This document shows, piece by piece, positions 13,969 to 21,930 of a DNA stretch of 28,863 nt. The notes below the pieces were generated by a model, which made no database searches, was not told where the DNA came from, and was given only the letters and a program-made list of their open reading frames with translations. Positions within the stretch are counted from its first letter, which is position 1, and each line of letters opens with the position of its first letter. The DNA lies in NCBI GenBank assembly GCA_937910905.1, contig CALEPV010000042.1, forward strand, positions 1-28,863, written 5' to 3'. Origin of the DNA: an uncultured Prevotellaceae bacterium. GTDB taxonomy: Bacteria > Bacteroidota > Bacteroidia > Bacteroidales > Bacteroidaceae. Both the position numbers and the translations under genes were made by a program.

Positions 13969-15306
13969 ATGAGTCTTGATACATTATACAGCATCTATCT
14001 GCAGCACCCTGTGGTCAGCACCGACAGCCGCCGCGTGCCGGATGGATGCATGTTCTTCGCAATAAAGGGCGAGACCTTCAACGGCAACCGTTTCGCTGCA
14101 TCGGCACTGGAGGCCGGAGCTGCCGTAGCCGTTGTCGACGAGGCCGATGTCGTGCCGGCTGGCGACGAGCGCTATGTGCAGGTAGACGATGTGCTCACCG
14201 TCCTGCAGCAGCTGGCAGCGCACCACCGGCAGCAGTTCTTAGGCCCTGTGCTGCAGATTACCGGCACCAACGGCAAGACGACCACCAAGGAACTCATCGC
14301 CGCAGTGCTGTCCGAGCGCTACCGCGTGCTCTACACCCAAGGCAACCTGAACAACCACATCGGCGTGCCGCTCACGCTCCTGCGCCTGCGGCCCGACGAG
14401 CACGACATAGCCGTGATTGAGACAGGTGCCAACCACCCGGGTGAGATAGCATTCCTCACCAACATCGTGAAGCCTACATGCGGCATCGTGACCAATGTAG
14501 GCGTGGCCCACATCGAGGGCTTCAGCTCATTCGAGGGCGTGAAGCACACCAAGGGCGAGCTGTACGACTACCTGTTCAGCCACAACGACTGCCGTCTGTT
14601 CCTGGCTGCGGACAATCCCAACCTGACGGACATGCTGGAGCAGCGGGGCACAGCGCTGGACGACCCGCGCATCATAGCCTATGGACACGAGGCCCGTACA
14701 GGCCTGGCATGCTGCGGCATCGTGGCCGCGGCCAATCCCTTCGTAGCCATCAGCTGGCAGCAGACGGCCCCCCAGCCGGCCAAGCAGCACGAGGTGCAGA
14801 CAAACCTTATCGGCACATACAACCTGGACAACCTGCTGGCGGCCGTGACCGTTGGCCTGCACTTCGACGTCGCACCTGCCGACATCAACCACGCACTCGG
14901 CACCTACCAACCCAGCCTCGGACGCTCCGAGTACCGCCAGACAGCAAGCAACCGCCTGATAGTGGATGCCTACAATGCCAACCTCACCAGCATGAAGGCT
15001 GCACTGGCCAACTTTGCAGCTCTGCAGCTGCCGAACAAGATGGTAATACTGGGCGACATGAACGAGCTGGGCACAGACAGCGACTCCGCCCACCGGCAGG
15101 TAGTAGAGCTTGTGGCAGGCTGCGCCGACATCAAGGAGGCCTGGTTCGTAGGCAAGCGCTACGTCGTGGACGGCACGTCTTTCCACCTGTTTGCCAACGT
15201 CGACGAGGTGAAGGCCCACATAGCCGCACACCACCCCAACGATATGACCATACTCATCAAAGGCTCCAACAGCATACGACTGCACCAGCTGCCGGAACTG
15301 CTGTGA
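13969..15306 (+). CDS. murF: UDP-N-acetylmuramoyl-tripeptide--D-alanyl-D-alanine ligase
   Basis: The 445-residue cytoplasmic Mur ligase adds D-Ala-D-Ala to the UDP-MurNAc-tripeptide. Visible motifs are VSTDSRRVPDGCMFFAIKG near the start, the P-loop ITGTNGKTTTKEL near residue 100, VIETGANHPGEIAFL near 150, IVDAYNANLTSMKAAL near 335 and ILGDMNELG near 360. The ATG at 13969 gives MSLDTLYSIYL, which aligns with usual MurF starts and has AAAAG upstream; the ATG at 13948 adds seven residues. pdxB follows 13 bp later on the same strand. Confidence 0.95.
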   Translation: MSLDTLYSIYLQHPVVSTDSRRVPDGCMFFAIKGETFNGNRFAASALEAGAAVAVVDEADVVPAGDERYVQVDDVLTVLQQLAAHHRQQFLGPVLQITGTNGKTTTKELIAAVLSERYRVLYTQGNLNNHIGVPLTLLRLRPDEHDIAVIETGANHPGEIAFLTNIVKPTCGIVTNVGVAHIEGFSSFEGVKHTKGELYDYLFSHNDCRLFLAADNPNLTDMLEQRGTALDDPRIIAYGHEARTGLACCGIVAAANPFVAISWQQTAPQPAKQHEVQTNLIGTYNLDNLLAAVTVGLHFDVAPADINHALGTYQPSLGRSEYRQTASNRLIVDAYNANLTSMKAALANFAALQLPNKMVILGDMNELGTDSDSAHRQVVELVAGCADIKEAWFVGKRYVVDGTSFHLFANVDEVKAHIAAHHPNDMTILIKGSNSIRLHQLPELL

Positions 15307-15319
15307 GCCACATTGCATC

Positions 15320-16351
15320 ATGAAGATAGTTCTCGATGACAAGATACCATACATACTGCCGTCGCTACAGCAGCTGGCCGACGAGGTAGTAGTCCTGCCA
15401 GGAGCAAGCATCACCACTGCCGATGTCCACGATGCCGACATCCTGGTGGTGCGCACACGCACACGCTGCGACCGCAACCTGCTTGCCGGCAGCAGCGTCC
15501 GCCTGGTGCTCACGGCAACCATCGGCTACGACCACATTGACACCGCCTATATGCACGAGGCTGGCATTGAGTGGCACAACTGCCCGGGATGCAACGCCGA
15601 GAGCGTGGCACAGTACGTACATTCATGCCTGCTGCTACTGCAGCGCGAACGCGGCCTCGACCTGTCACAGACCACAGTGGGCATCGTTGGCGTGGGCCAT
15701 GTGGGGCGTGCCGTACTGCAATGGCTGCAGCGCGACCTGGGTCTGCAACGCATCCTGCTCAACGACCCGCCACTGGCCGAAGCATGCACACCTGCCCCTG
15801 CCGGCTTCGAGTGGAGCCCGATAGAGCAGCTGCAAGCCGAAGCCGATGTGCTGACATTCCACGTGCCGCTGACCCGTGAGGGCCGACACGCCACCCACCA
15901 TCTGGCCGACCAAACATTCCTCAACCAGCTGGCCAAGCCATGCGTACTGATCAATGCAGCACGTGGCGGCGTGGCCGACGAAGCGGCTCTGCTTAAGGCA
16001 ATGGATAGCGGAGCCGTCAGCTCTGCCATCATCGACACATGGGAGAACGAGCCGCACATCAACAGCCAGCTGCTGGAACGCGCCTATATAGCCACGCCCC
16101 ACATAGCCGGCTACAGCGCCGACGGCAAGGCCAATGCCTCACGGATGTGCGTCGAGGCCATCTGCCGCCATCTGGGACAACCTATGACCTATCAGATTGA
16201 ACCACCCCCCCTGACCCATGCCGATATTGATCCCAACGACATCGCATTGGCTCTCTACGACCCTCGTCGCGACAGTCAGGCACTGAAACAGCACCCTGCA
16301 CACTTCGAGCAGCTGCGGGGCAACTACCCCCTGCGTCGCGAATATTTATGA
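15320..16351 (+). CDS. pdxB: 4-phosphoerythronate dehydrogenase
   Basis: The 343-residue NAD-dependent D-2-hydroxyacid dehydrogenase acts in the DXP-dependent pyridoxal phosphate pathway. It begins MKIVLDDKIPYI, as PdxB does, and has ATIGYDHIDT and GCNAESVAQYV. The Rossmann motif GIVGVGHVGRAV is near residue 115. The catalytic Arg is in INAARGG, with DTWENEP and the His in TPHIAGYS after it. The short C-terminal extension (about residues 290-343) fits PdxB rather than SerA. It is read with murF. Confidence 0.93.
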   Translation: MKIVLDDKIPYILPSLQQLADEVVVLPGASITTADVHDADILVVRTRTRCDRNLLAGSSVRLVLTATIGYDHIDTAYMHEAGIEWHNCPGCNAESVAQYVHSCLLLLQRERGLDLSQTTVGIVGVGHVGRAVLQWLQRDLGLQRILLNDPPLAEACTPAPAGFEWSPIEQLQAEADVLTFHVPLTREGRHATHHLADQTFLNQLAKPCVLINAARGGVADEAALLKAMDSGAVSSAIIDTWENEPHINSQLLERAYIATPHIAGYSADGKANASRMCVEAICRHLGQPMTYQIEPPPLTHADIDPNDIALALYDPRRDSQALKQHPAHFEQLRGNYPLRREYL

Positions 16352-16431
16352 GCAAAACGCGGTGAGCAGATCATTATAATTGCACACAAGGATCCATTCT
16401 GTGCAAGAAATTACACTTTATACGACTATTG

Positions 16432-16463
16432 TTTGGCAGTTAGGAGAAAATGTACGACCTTTG
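16432..16463 (+). promoter_or_regulatory. Promoter of acpP
   Basis: TTTG (16432-16435) is followed after 20 nt by GACCTTTG (16456-16463), which keeps the TTTG of the -7 box but has GA instead of TA. Transcription would start near 16468, about 50 nt before the ATG at 16519. In 16352-16431 nothing else is seen. Confidence 0.5.
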
Positions 16464-16518
16464 CACCCTGAAAACACGAAGGATTAGAATAAGTAATAAC
16501 ATTAAACAAAGTACAATT

Positions 16519-16752
16519 ATGTCTGAACTAGAGAGCAAAGTAGTAGATGTCATCGTTGAGCAGCTCGGCGTTGACGCAGCAGAAGTAACACCTGAGAAGA
16601 GCTTCACCGGCGACCTCGGTGCTGACAGCCTTGATACAGTAGAGCTGATCATGCAGTTTGAGCAGCAATTTGGCGTTAGCATCCCAGACGAGGATGCTGA
16701 GAAAATCACCACTGTGAAGGATGCCATTGACTACATTCAGGCTCACCAGTAA
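16519..16752 (+). CDS. acpP: Acyl carrier protein
   Basis: The 77-residue acidic protein carries fatty acyl chains on a phosphopantetheine arm. The attachment site is Ser37 in GADSLDTVELIMQFE, and the surrounding sequence (GVSIPDEDAEKITTVKDAIDYI) is typical. The ATG at 16519 gives the standard length; the longer frame from 16450 overlaps the promoter. fabF follows on the same strand after a hairpin. Confidence 0.97.
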   Translation: MSELESKVVDVIVEQLGVDAAEVTPEKSFTGDLGADSLDTVELIMQFEQQFGVSIPDEDAEKITTVKDAIDYIQAHQ

Positions 16753-16765
16753 AACATCTAAAGCC

Positions 16766-16815
16766 CACCCCCTGTACCTCCCTTGGGGAGAAGCAGGGGG
16801 TGAGCTATCTTTTTT
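16766..16815 (+). terminator. Terminator or attenuator between acpP and fabF
   Basis: CACCCCCTG (16766-16774) pairs with CAGGGGGTG (16794-16802), and CTCCC/GGGAG extends the stem inside. It is followed by a T-run at 16810-16815. No TAnnTTTG box lies between it and fabF at 16851, so fabF is probably reached by partial read-through, which would give much more acpP than fabF message. Confidence 0.75.
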
Positions 16816-16850
16816 ACACCCTACAATAGAAGATACATTATATACTATAT

Positions 16851-18122
16851 ATGGAATTGAAAAGAGTCGTTGTTACAGGTCTTGGAGCAGTAACCCCTTT
16901 GGGCAACACCGTTGAAGAGACTTGGAACGCACTTGTGGAGGGCAAAAGTGGAGCTGCCCCCATCACCAAATTCAACACTGAGAAATTCAAGACACAGTTC
17001 GCATGCGAGGTCAAGGGATTCAACGGCGAGCTGTATGGCATAGACCGAAAGGAGGCTCGAAAGATGGACCTCTACAGCCAGTACGCTATCGCAACAGCAA
17101 TCCAGGCCGTCGACGACAGCGGCCTTAACCTGGAGCAGGTCAACAAGGACCGCGTAGGCGTAGTCTACGGCGTCGGCATCGGAGGCATCAAAAGCTTCGA
17201 GGACGAGGTTGAAGCCTATGGGCGCACTGGCGAGCAGCTGGGTCCCAAGTTCAGCCCGTTCTTCATCCCTAAGATGATTGCCGACATCGCTGTGGGTCAC
17301 ATCAGCATCAAGTACGGCTTCCACGGACCCAACTACGTCACCACATCTGCTTGCGCATCCAGCTCGCACGCCTTGGCCGATGCCTTCAACCTGATTCGTC
17401 TGGGCAAGGCTGATGTCATCGTGAGCGGTGGCGCTGAGGCCGCCATCACCGCCGCTGGTGTAGGCGGCTTCAACGCTATGAAGGCTCTTTCCACCCGCAA
17501 CGACCAGCCCGAAGCTGCCAGCCGTCCATTCAGCGCCAGCCGCGACGGATTCATCATGGCCGAAGGCTCCGGCTGTCTGATACTCGAAGAGCTTGAGCAC
17601 GCCAAGGCGCGAGGCGCTAAGATCTATGCCGAGATGGTAGGCGAAGGCATGAGTGCCGATGCCCACCACATCACAGCCTCACACCCAGAAGGCCTCGGAG
17701 CCATTCTCGTGATGAAGAACGCCCTCGAAGATGCCCGCCTGCAGCCAGACGATATCGACTACATCAACGTCCATGGCACCTCAACCCACGTTGGCGACAT
17801 CTCAGAGGTGAAAGCCATCCAGGCAGTGTTCGGCCAGCACGCATACCAGCTCAACATCAGCTCCACCAAGTCCATGACCGGTCACCTGCTCGGAGCCGCT
17901 GGTGCCGTAGAAGCCCTCATCAGCGTGCTCGCCGTGAAGAACGATATCGTGCCACCCACCATCAACCATGCCGACGACGACCAAGATCCCGAGATCGACT
18001 ACAACCTCAACTTCACGTTCAACAAAGCCCAGCATCGCACCGTCCGTGCCGCACTCAGCAACACCTTCGGCTTTGGCGGACACAACGCATGCGTTATCTT
18101 CAAGAAGTACCAGAACGCATAA
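16851..18122 (+). CDS. fabF: Beta-ketoacyl-ACP synthase II
   Basis: The 423-residue condensing enzyme elongates fatty acyl chains by adding malonyl-ACP units. The catalytic Cys168 is in TTSACASSSHAL, the histidines are His308 in NVHGTST and His345 in KSMTGHLLGAAGAVEA, and the lysine is Lys340. The C-terminal SNTFGFGGHNACVIF is intact. The loop usually written GTSTPxGD reads GTSTHVGD here, a Pro to His change that needs one base. It sits downstream of acpP and 9 bp before rnc. Confidence 0.96.
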   Translation: MELKRVVVTGLGAVTPLGNTVEETWNALVEGKSGAAPITKFNTEKFKTQFACEVKGFNGELYGIDRKEARKMDLYSQYAIATAIQAVDDSGLNLEQVNKDRVGVVYGVGIGGIKSFEDEVEAYGRTGEQLGPKFSPFFIPKMIADIAVGHISIKYGFHGPNYVTTSACASSSHALADAFNLIRLGKADVIVSGGAEAAITAAGVGGFNAMKALSTRNDQPEAASRPFSASRDGFIMAEGSGCLILEELEHAKARGAKIYAEMVGEGMSADAHHITASHPEGLGAILVMKNALEDARLQPDDIDYINVHGTSTHVGDISEVKAIQAVFGQHAYQLNISSTKSMTGHLLGAAGAVEALISVLAVKNDIVPPTINHADDDQDPEIDYNLNFTFNKAQHRTVRAALSNTFGFGGHNACVIFKKYQNA

Positions 18123-18131
18123 TAGAGCCAA

Positions 18132-18944
18132 ATGTCAGTGTCCTACCACATACAGAACCTGATAGACCGCATGAAGCTCCCTTTCCTAAGAGAGAGGGAG
18201 CTTCGCTCGTCTCTCTACCACATACTCGGCTTCTACCCACACCACCTCCCCCTCTACAAGCAAGCACTGCAGCACAAGTCCAGCCACACCCCCCATCACA
18301 AGCTCGGCAACAACGAGCGTCTCGAGTTCCTGGGCGACGCCATACTCAATGCCTGCGTAGGTCACATCGTGTTCAAACACTACCCCCACCAAGACGAAGG
18401 ATTCCTCACCAACACCCGCAGCAAGCTCGTCCAGCGCGAGACACTCGACACCCTCGCCAACGACATCCGGCTCACCCCACTCATCCACCACAGCACCCAA
18501 AGGCAAAGCCACAACAGCCATCTCGCTGGCAACGCCTTCGAAGCCCTCGTAGGAGCCATTTATCTCGACCGCGGCTGGAGCCACTGCATCACATTCATCG
18601 AGAAGCGCATACTCGGCAAATACCTCAACATCGACAGAGTCGCAGCCAGCGTAGTCAACTTCAAGTCCAAGCTCTTGGAGTGGACACAGAAGCGCAAAGT
18701 AGTACTCGCCTTCCAGCAGGTAGACCAACAAAGCGAGAACCCCGCCACCCCAGTGTTCACATTCCGTACCCGGCTCGAGAAGCTCCACGGCCAGCTCGGT
18801 CGCGGCTACACCAAGAAAGAAGCACAGCAGCAAGCAGCCAAAGCCACACTCAGGCAGCTGCAACACGACCACCAGTGGGTCGAGCAGATCCTACAGCAGC
18901 GCGACCAGCGCCTCGCTGGTGAAGCAACAAAAGAAACAGAATAG
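18132..18944 (+). CDS. rnc: Ribonuclease III
   Basis: The 270-residue double-strand-specific RNase processes rRNA and other structured RNAs. The catalytic domain has the signature NERLEFLGDAILN (Glu62-Asp69) and the second acidic Glu137 in GNAFEALVGAIYLDRG. The C-terminal double-stranded-RNA-binding domain ends in GRGYTKKEAQQQAAKATL. It lies 9 bp after fabF, and the CHAT gene starts 4 bp after its stop, which suggests one transcript. Confidence 0.95.
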   Translation: MSVSYHIQNLIDRMKLPFLRERELRSSLYHILGFYPHHLPLYKQALQHKSSHTPHHKLGNNERLEFLGDAILNACVGHIVFKHYPHQDEGFLTNTRSKLVQRETLDTLANDIRLTPLIHHSTQRQSHNSHLAGNAFEALVGAIYLDRGWSHCITFIEKRILGKYLNIDRVAASVVNFKSKLLEWTQKRKVVLAFQQVDQQSENPATPVFTFRTRLEKLHGQLGRGYTKKEAQQQAAKATLRQLQHDHQWVEQILQQRDQRLAGEATKETE

Positions 18945-18948
18945 CCAC

Positions 18949-21930
18949 ATGAAAAAAACAAGCATCATCACAGCACTCCTATCGCTGCTACTCAGTCTCG
19001 GCATTGAGGCACAGACCGTACAACAAGCTGACAGTCTGCATCAGCGAGGACGCGAGCTACTGGAGGCCGGCCAGTTCGCCGAGGGCCGCGAATGCACACG
19101 TGCAGCAATGCAGATACGGCGCCAGTTGCTCGGCGAGGTCAGCGAAGACTACATTACATCGCTGAACAACTATGCCCTAACCTACATGATGGAGCAGGAT
19201 TTTCAGCAGGCGCTCAATCTGCAGAAGCAGGTGATTGCTCTGTGCGACAAGCTGCCATCGGCACACCCTAACCTGGGCCTGTACCTCACTAACCTGGGAC
19301 GCTACTACTACTTCACCGACGACAAGACCAATGCAGCAGTAGCATGGGAACGTGCCCTGCCACTGGTGGAGAAGCACGGAGAGGTCTACGAGTTCCTCAT
19401 CACAGGGCTGAGCCAGATCTACAGCGACGCTCAGGACCAGCAGAACATAATGCGCATCATGGCACTGGAGGAGGAACACAACCGACACGAGCTGGAGAAG
19501 CCTTGCGACGAGCCGAAGTGTATGATGGAGCGGGCTCTGTACTATCGCGGTGTAGGCAACAGTGCAATGGCCCGCGACTGTTTCCTGCGCCTGCTCAACA
19601 TGGAGATGGACGACGAGATGAAGGTCAAGGTATACTCGCAGTATGCTTCGTTCATGGGGTTGGACCAGCGCGACTTTGCCACCGCTGGAGAGTACATGCA
19701 GATGGCGGCTGCGCTGCAGCTGTCGATTGGCGGTGAGAGCCAGACATACGCCGACCTGTGCACACAGGAAGGGCAGATGCACTTCATAGCCAAGCACTAT
19801 CTGCAGGCTATCGAAGCCTATAGCACAGCATACAGCTACTACAAGTCGCACCCATCCGACCAAGTGGCACGCAACGCCGTCATCTGTCTGAAGGGCATTG
19901 GCAATGCCTACAGTGCGCAGAAGGACTACACATCAGCCTGCAACTACTATCGTCAGCTGGTGGCCCACTACGAGCAGAACGACACCACCGACGAGGAATA
20001 CCCCAAGGCCATACTGCGCTTGGCCAAGGCTGAAAAATACGGTCACGACTTCACACCTTCCATAGAACACCACCTTCAGGCTATGGCAATCTTTGATGCA
20101 CGGGGCATGAGCAGTGACTATACTGAAGCTGCAGCATCGCTGCAGACGTGCTACATTATGGCAGGCATGAACGAGGAGGTAGACATGCGGTACGAAGCAT
20201 CGCGCGAAGCTCGTATAGCCAGGATTGACACCATCATCGCCGAGGAGCTGGAAGGATTGGAGCTGACACGTACCTACCTGGGACAGCGTGTCTATGCTCA
20301 CTCTCTTGCCACTCTGGGAGGATGCTACGCCATGAAGGAGGAGTACGCAACCAGCCTCGACTACTACCAACAATATGTGACAGCTGCACGAGAAGCCCTG
20401 CGCGACGAGTTCCGGCTGAAAGCAGAGAACGACCGTATGCTTATCTGGAATGAGGACAAGTCGAACATCGAAGAGCTGATGGAGCTGCTGCTGGAGCTGC
20501 CGCGCGACAGTTTCGGCCTGCGCTCAGCATACTCAGCCACCGCCTACGATGCCCAGTTGCTGGCCAAAGGCATATTGCTGAACTCGTCCATTGAGTTCGA
20601 GAAAGTGCTGAATGCGCAGCCCGATAACAACTTGAAGCGCATATACGCGCAGTCGAAAGCCAACGAAACTGAGATAGACCGGCTGCGAGCCTCGCTGTCG
20701 TCGGAAGCCGACTTGGACAAGATTCTGGAGCTCACGCGTCAGAACCAAGCCTTATTGCTCGAGCTGTATCGCGGCTGTGCTGAGCTGGCCGACTTCACCA
20801 ATTATATATCATACACCTGGCAAGATGTGCAACACGCACTGCGCAAGGATGATGTAGCCATCGAGTTCGCATGTATCGGCAGAGGCGCTCTCGATTCCGA
20901 CAAGTACCTGATAGCCCTTGCGCTAACAAACCGCATGGCCCAGCCAGCCACCGTAACCATCTGCTCACTCAAGGAACTGAGGCAGCTCGAGCAGGAGGCC
21001 GACATATTCTCCACGCCCGATGCAGGGAATGCCATTTGGGGCCCACTGGAGCAGTACCTCGGCAGCAGCAGGCGCGTGTTCTTCTCAGCCGACGGAGCGC
21101 TGAACCGCATAGCCATTGAGTACCTACAGTACCGAGGCACGCAGCTGTCGGAGAGCAAGGAAGTATACCGTCTGTCATCGACCAAGGAGCTATGCTACAG
21201 CCACAAACACGGCAAGCTGGCCAAGGCTGCCATCTTTGGCGACATCAGCTACGACGAGCTATCCACCCACTCCGATGGCACGCGACAAGCCGTAGCAGCA
21301 CTGCGTGGCAGTGCAGGCAGTGGCGGCTTCGCCAATCTGGAGAATACACAGCGTGAGATAAACGACATACTGTCCATCCTGCGACAGCACGGCGTGACCA
21401 AAGCACTACAGTTCCGCGACACAGAAGCCAGCCGAGAAGCTTTTCTCGCGCTGTCGGACACGCAGGTCAATCTGCTGCATATAGCTACACACGGCATGTA
21501 CACCGAGGTGCACTCCGCATCCGAATCGCAGTCGATGACCAACAGCCTGCTGGCCTTTGCCGGAGCCAATGTCGATGAAGCCGGTGCCGGCATAGTCACG
21601 GCAGCAGACATTGCCGCCATGAACCTGCGCCTATGCGACCTGGCTGTGCTGTCGGCCTGCGAGACGGGCTTGGGCAAGCTGGGCGGCGACGGCGTGTTTG
21701 GTCTGCAACGCGGATTCAAGAACGCCGGCGTTCACACCCTACTGATGAGCCTAAAGCCCGTCTACGACGAGTCTACAGCTGACATGATGGTGGGTTTCTA
21801 CACCTACCTAATGGACGGCGCATCCAAGCGAGAGGCGCTGGTACGCGCACAGCGCGACCTGCGCGCAGCCGGCAAGACCGAGCCACGCTACTGGGCCACA
21901 TTCATCCTACTGGATGCCTACGATAATTAA
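18949..21930 (+). CDS. Secreted TPR-CHAT protein 1 (putative caspase-like peptidase)
   Basis: The 993-residue product starts MKKTSIITALLSLLLSLGIEAQ, a signal peptide, so it should leave the cytoplasm. About residues 25-500 are TPR-like repeats, e.g. EAGQFAEGRECTRAAMQIRRQLL and EDYITSLNNYALTYMMEQDFQQALNLQKQV. The C-terminal third is a CHAT domain with the presumed dyad His848 in IATHGMYTE and Cys904 in VLSACETGLG, then GVFGLQRGFKNAG and the end RYWATFILLDAYDN. CHAT domains are cysteine peptidases of the caspase/separase clan; the target is unknown. The usual SLWKVDDEAT is replaced by SLKPVYDESTA. The ATG at 18949 is chosen for the signal peptide. It is related to CHAT protein 2 (24841-27783). 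Confidence 0.9.
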   Translation: MKKTSIITALLSLLLSLGIEAQTVQQADSLHQRGRELLEAGQFAEGRECTRAAMQIRRQLLGEVSEDYITSLNNYALTYMMEQDFQQALNLQKQVIALCDKLPSAHPNLGLYLTNLGRYYYFTDDKTNAAVAWERALPLVEKHGEVYEFLITGLSQIYSDAQDQQNIMRIMALEEEHNRHELEKPCDEPKCMMERALYYRGVGNSAMARDCFLRLLNMEMDDEMKVKVYSQYASFMGLDQRDFATAGEYMQMAAALQLSIGGESQTYADLCTQEGQMHFIAKHYLQAIEAYSTAYSYYKSHPSDQVARNAVICLKGIGNAYSAQKDYTSACNYYRQLVAHYEQNDTTDEEYPKAILRLAKAEKYGHDFTPSIEHHLQAMAIFDARGMSSDYTEAAASLQTCYIMAGMNEEVDMRYEASREARIARIDTIIAEELEGLELTRTYLGQRVYAHSLATLGGCYAMKEEYATSLDYYQQYVTAAREALRDEFRLKAENDRMLIWNEDKSNIEELMELLLELPRDSFGLRSAYSATAYDAQLLAKGILLNSSIEFEKVLNAQPDNNLKRIYAQSKANETEIDRLRASLSSEADLDKILELTRQNQALLLELYRGCAELADFTNYISYTWQDVQHALRKDDVAIEFACIGRGALDSDKYLIALALTNRMAQPATVTICSLKELRQLEQEADIFSTPDAGNAIWGPLEQYLGSSRRVFFSADGALNRIAIEYLQYRGTQLSESKEVYRLSSTKELCYSHKHGKLAKAAIFGDISYDELSTHSDGTRQAVAALRGSAGSGGFANLENTQREINDILSILRQHGVTKALQFRDTEASREAFLALSDTQVNLLHIATHGMYTEVHSASESQSMTNSLLAFAGANVDEAGAGIVTAADIAAMNLRLCDLAVLSACETGLGKLGGDGVFGLQRGFKNAGVHTLLMSLKPVYDESTADMMVGFYTYLMDGASKREALVRAQRDLRAAGKTEPRYWATFILLDAYDN

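Noticed and set aside
14478..15323. 281-residue plus-strand frame inside murF
   Set aside because: It is a shifted frame of murF with Arg/Gly/Pro-rich composition; MurF motifs are in the other frame.
18089..18922. 277-residue frame overlapping rnc
   Set aside because: Pro/Arg/His-rich out-of-frame translation of rnc; the RNase III signature is in the rnc frame.
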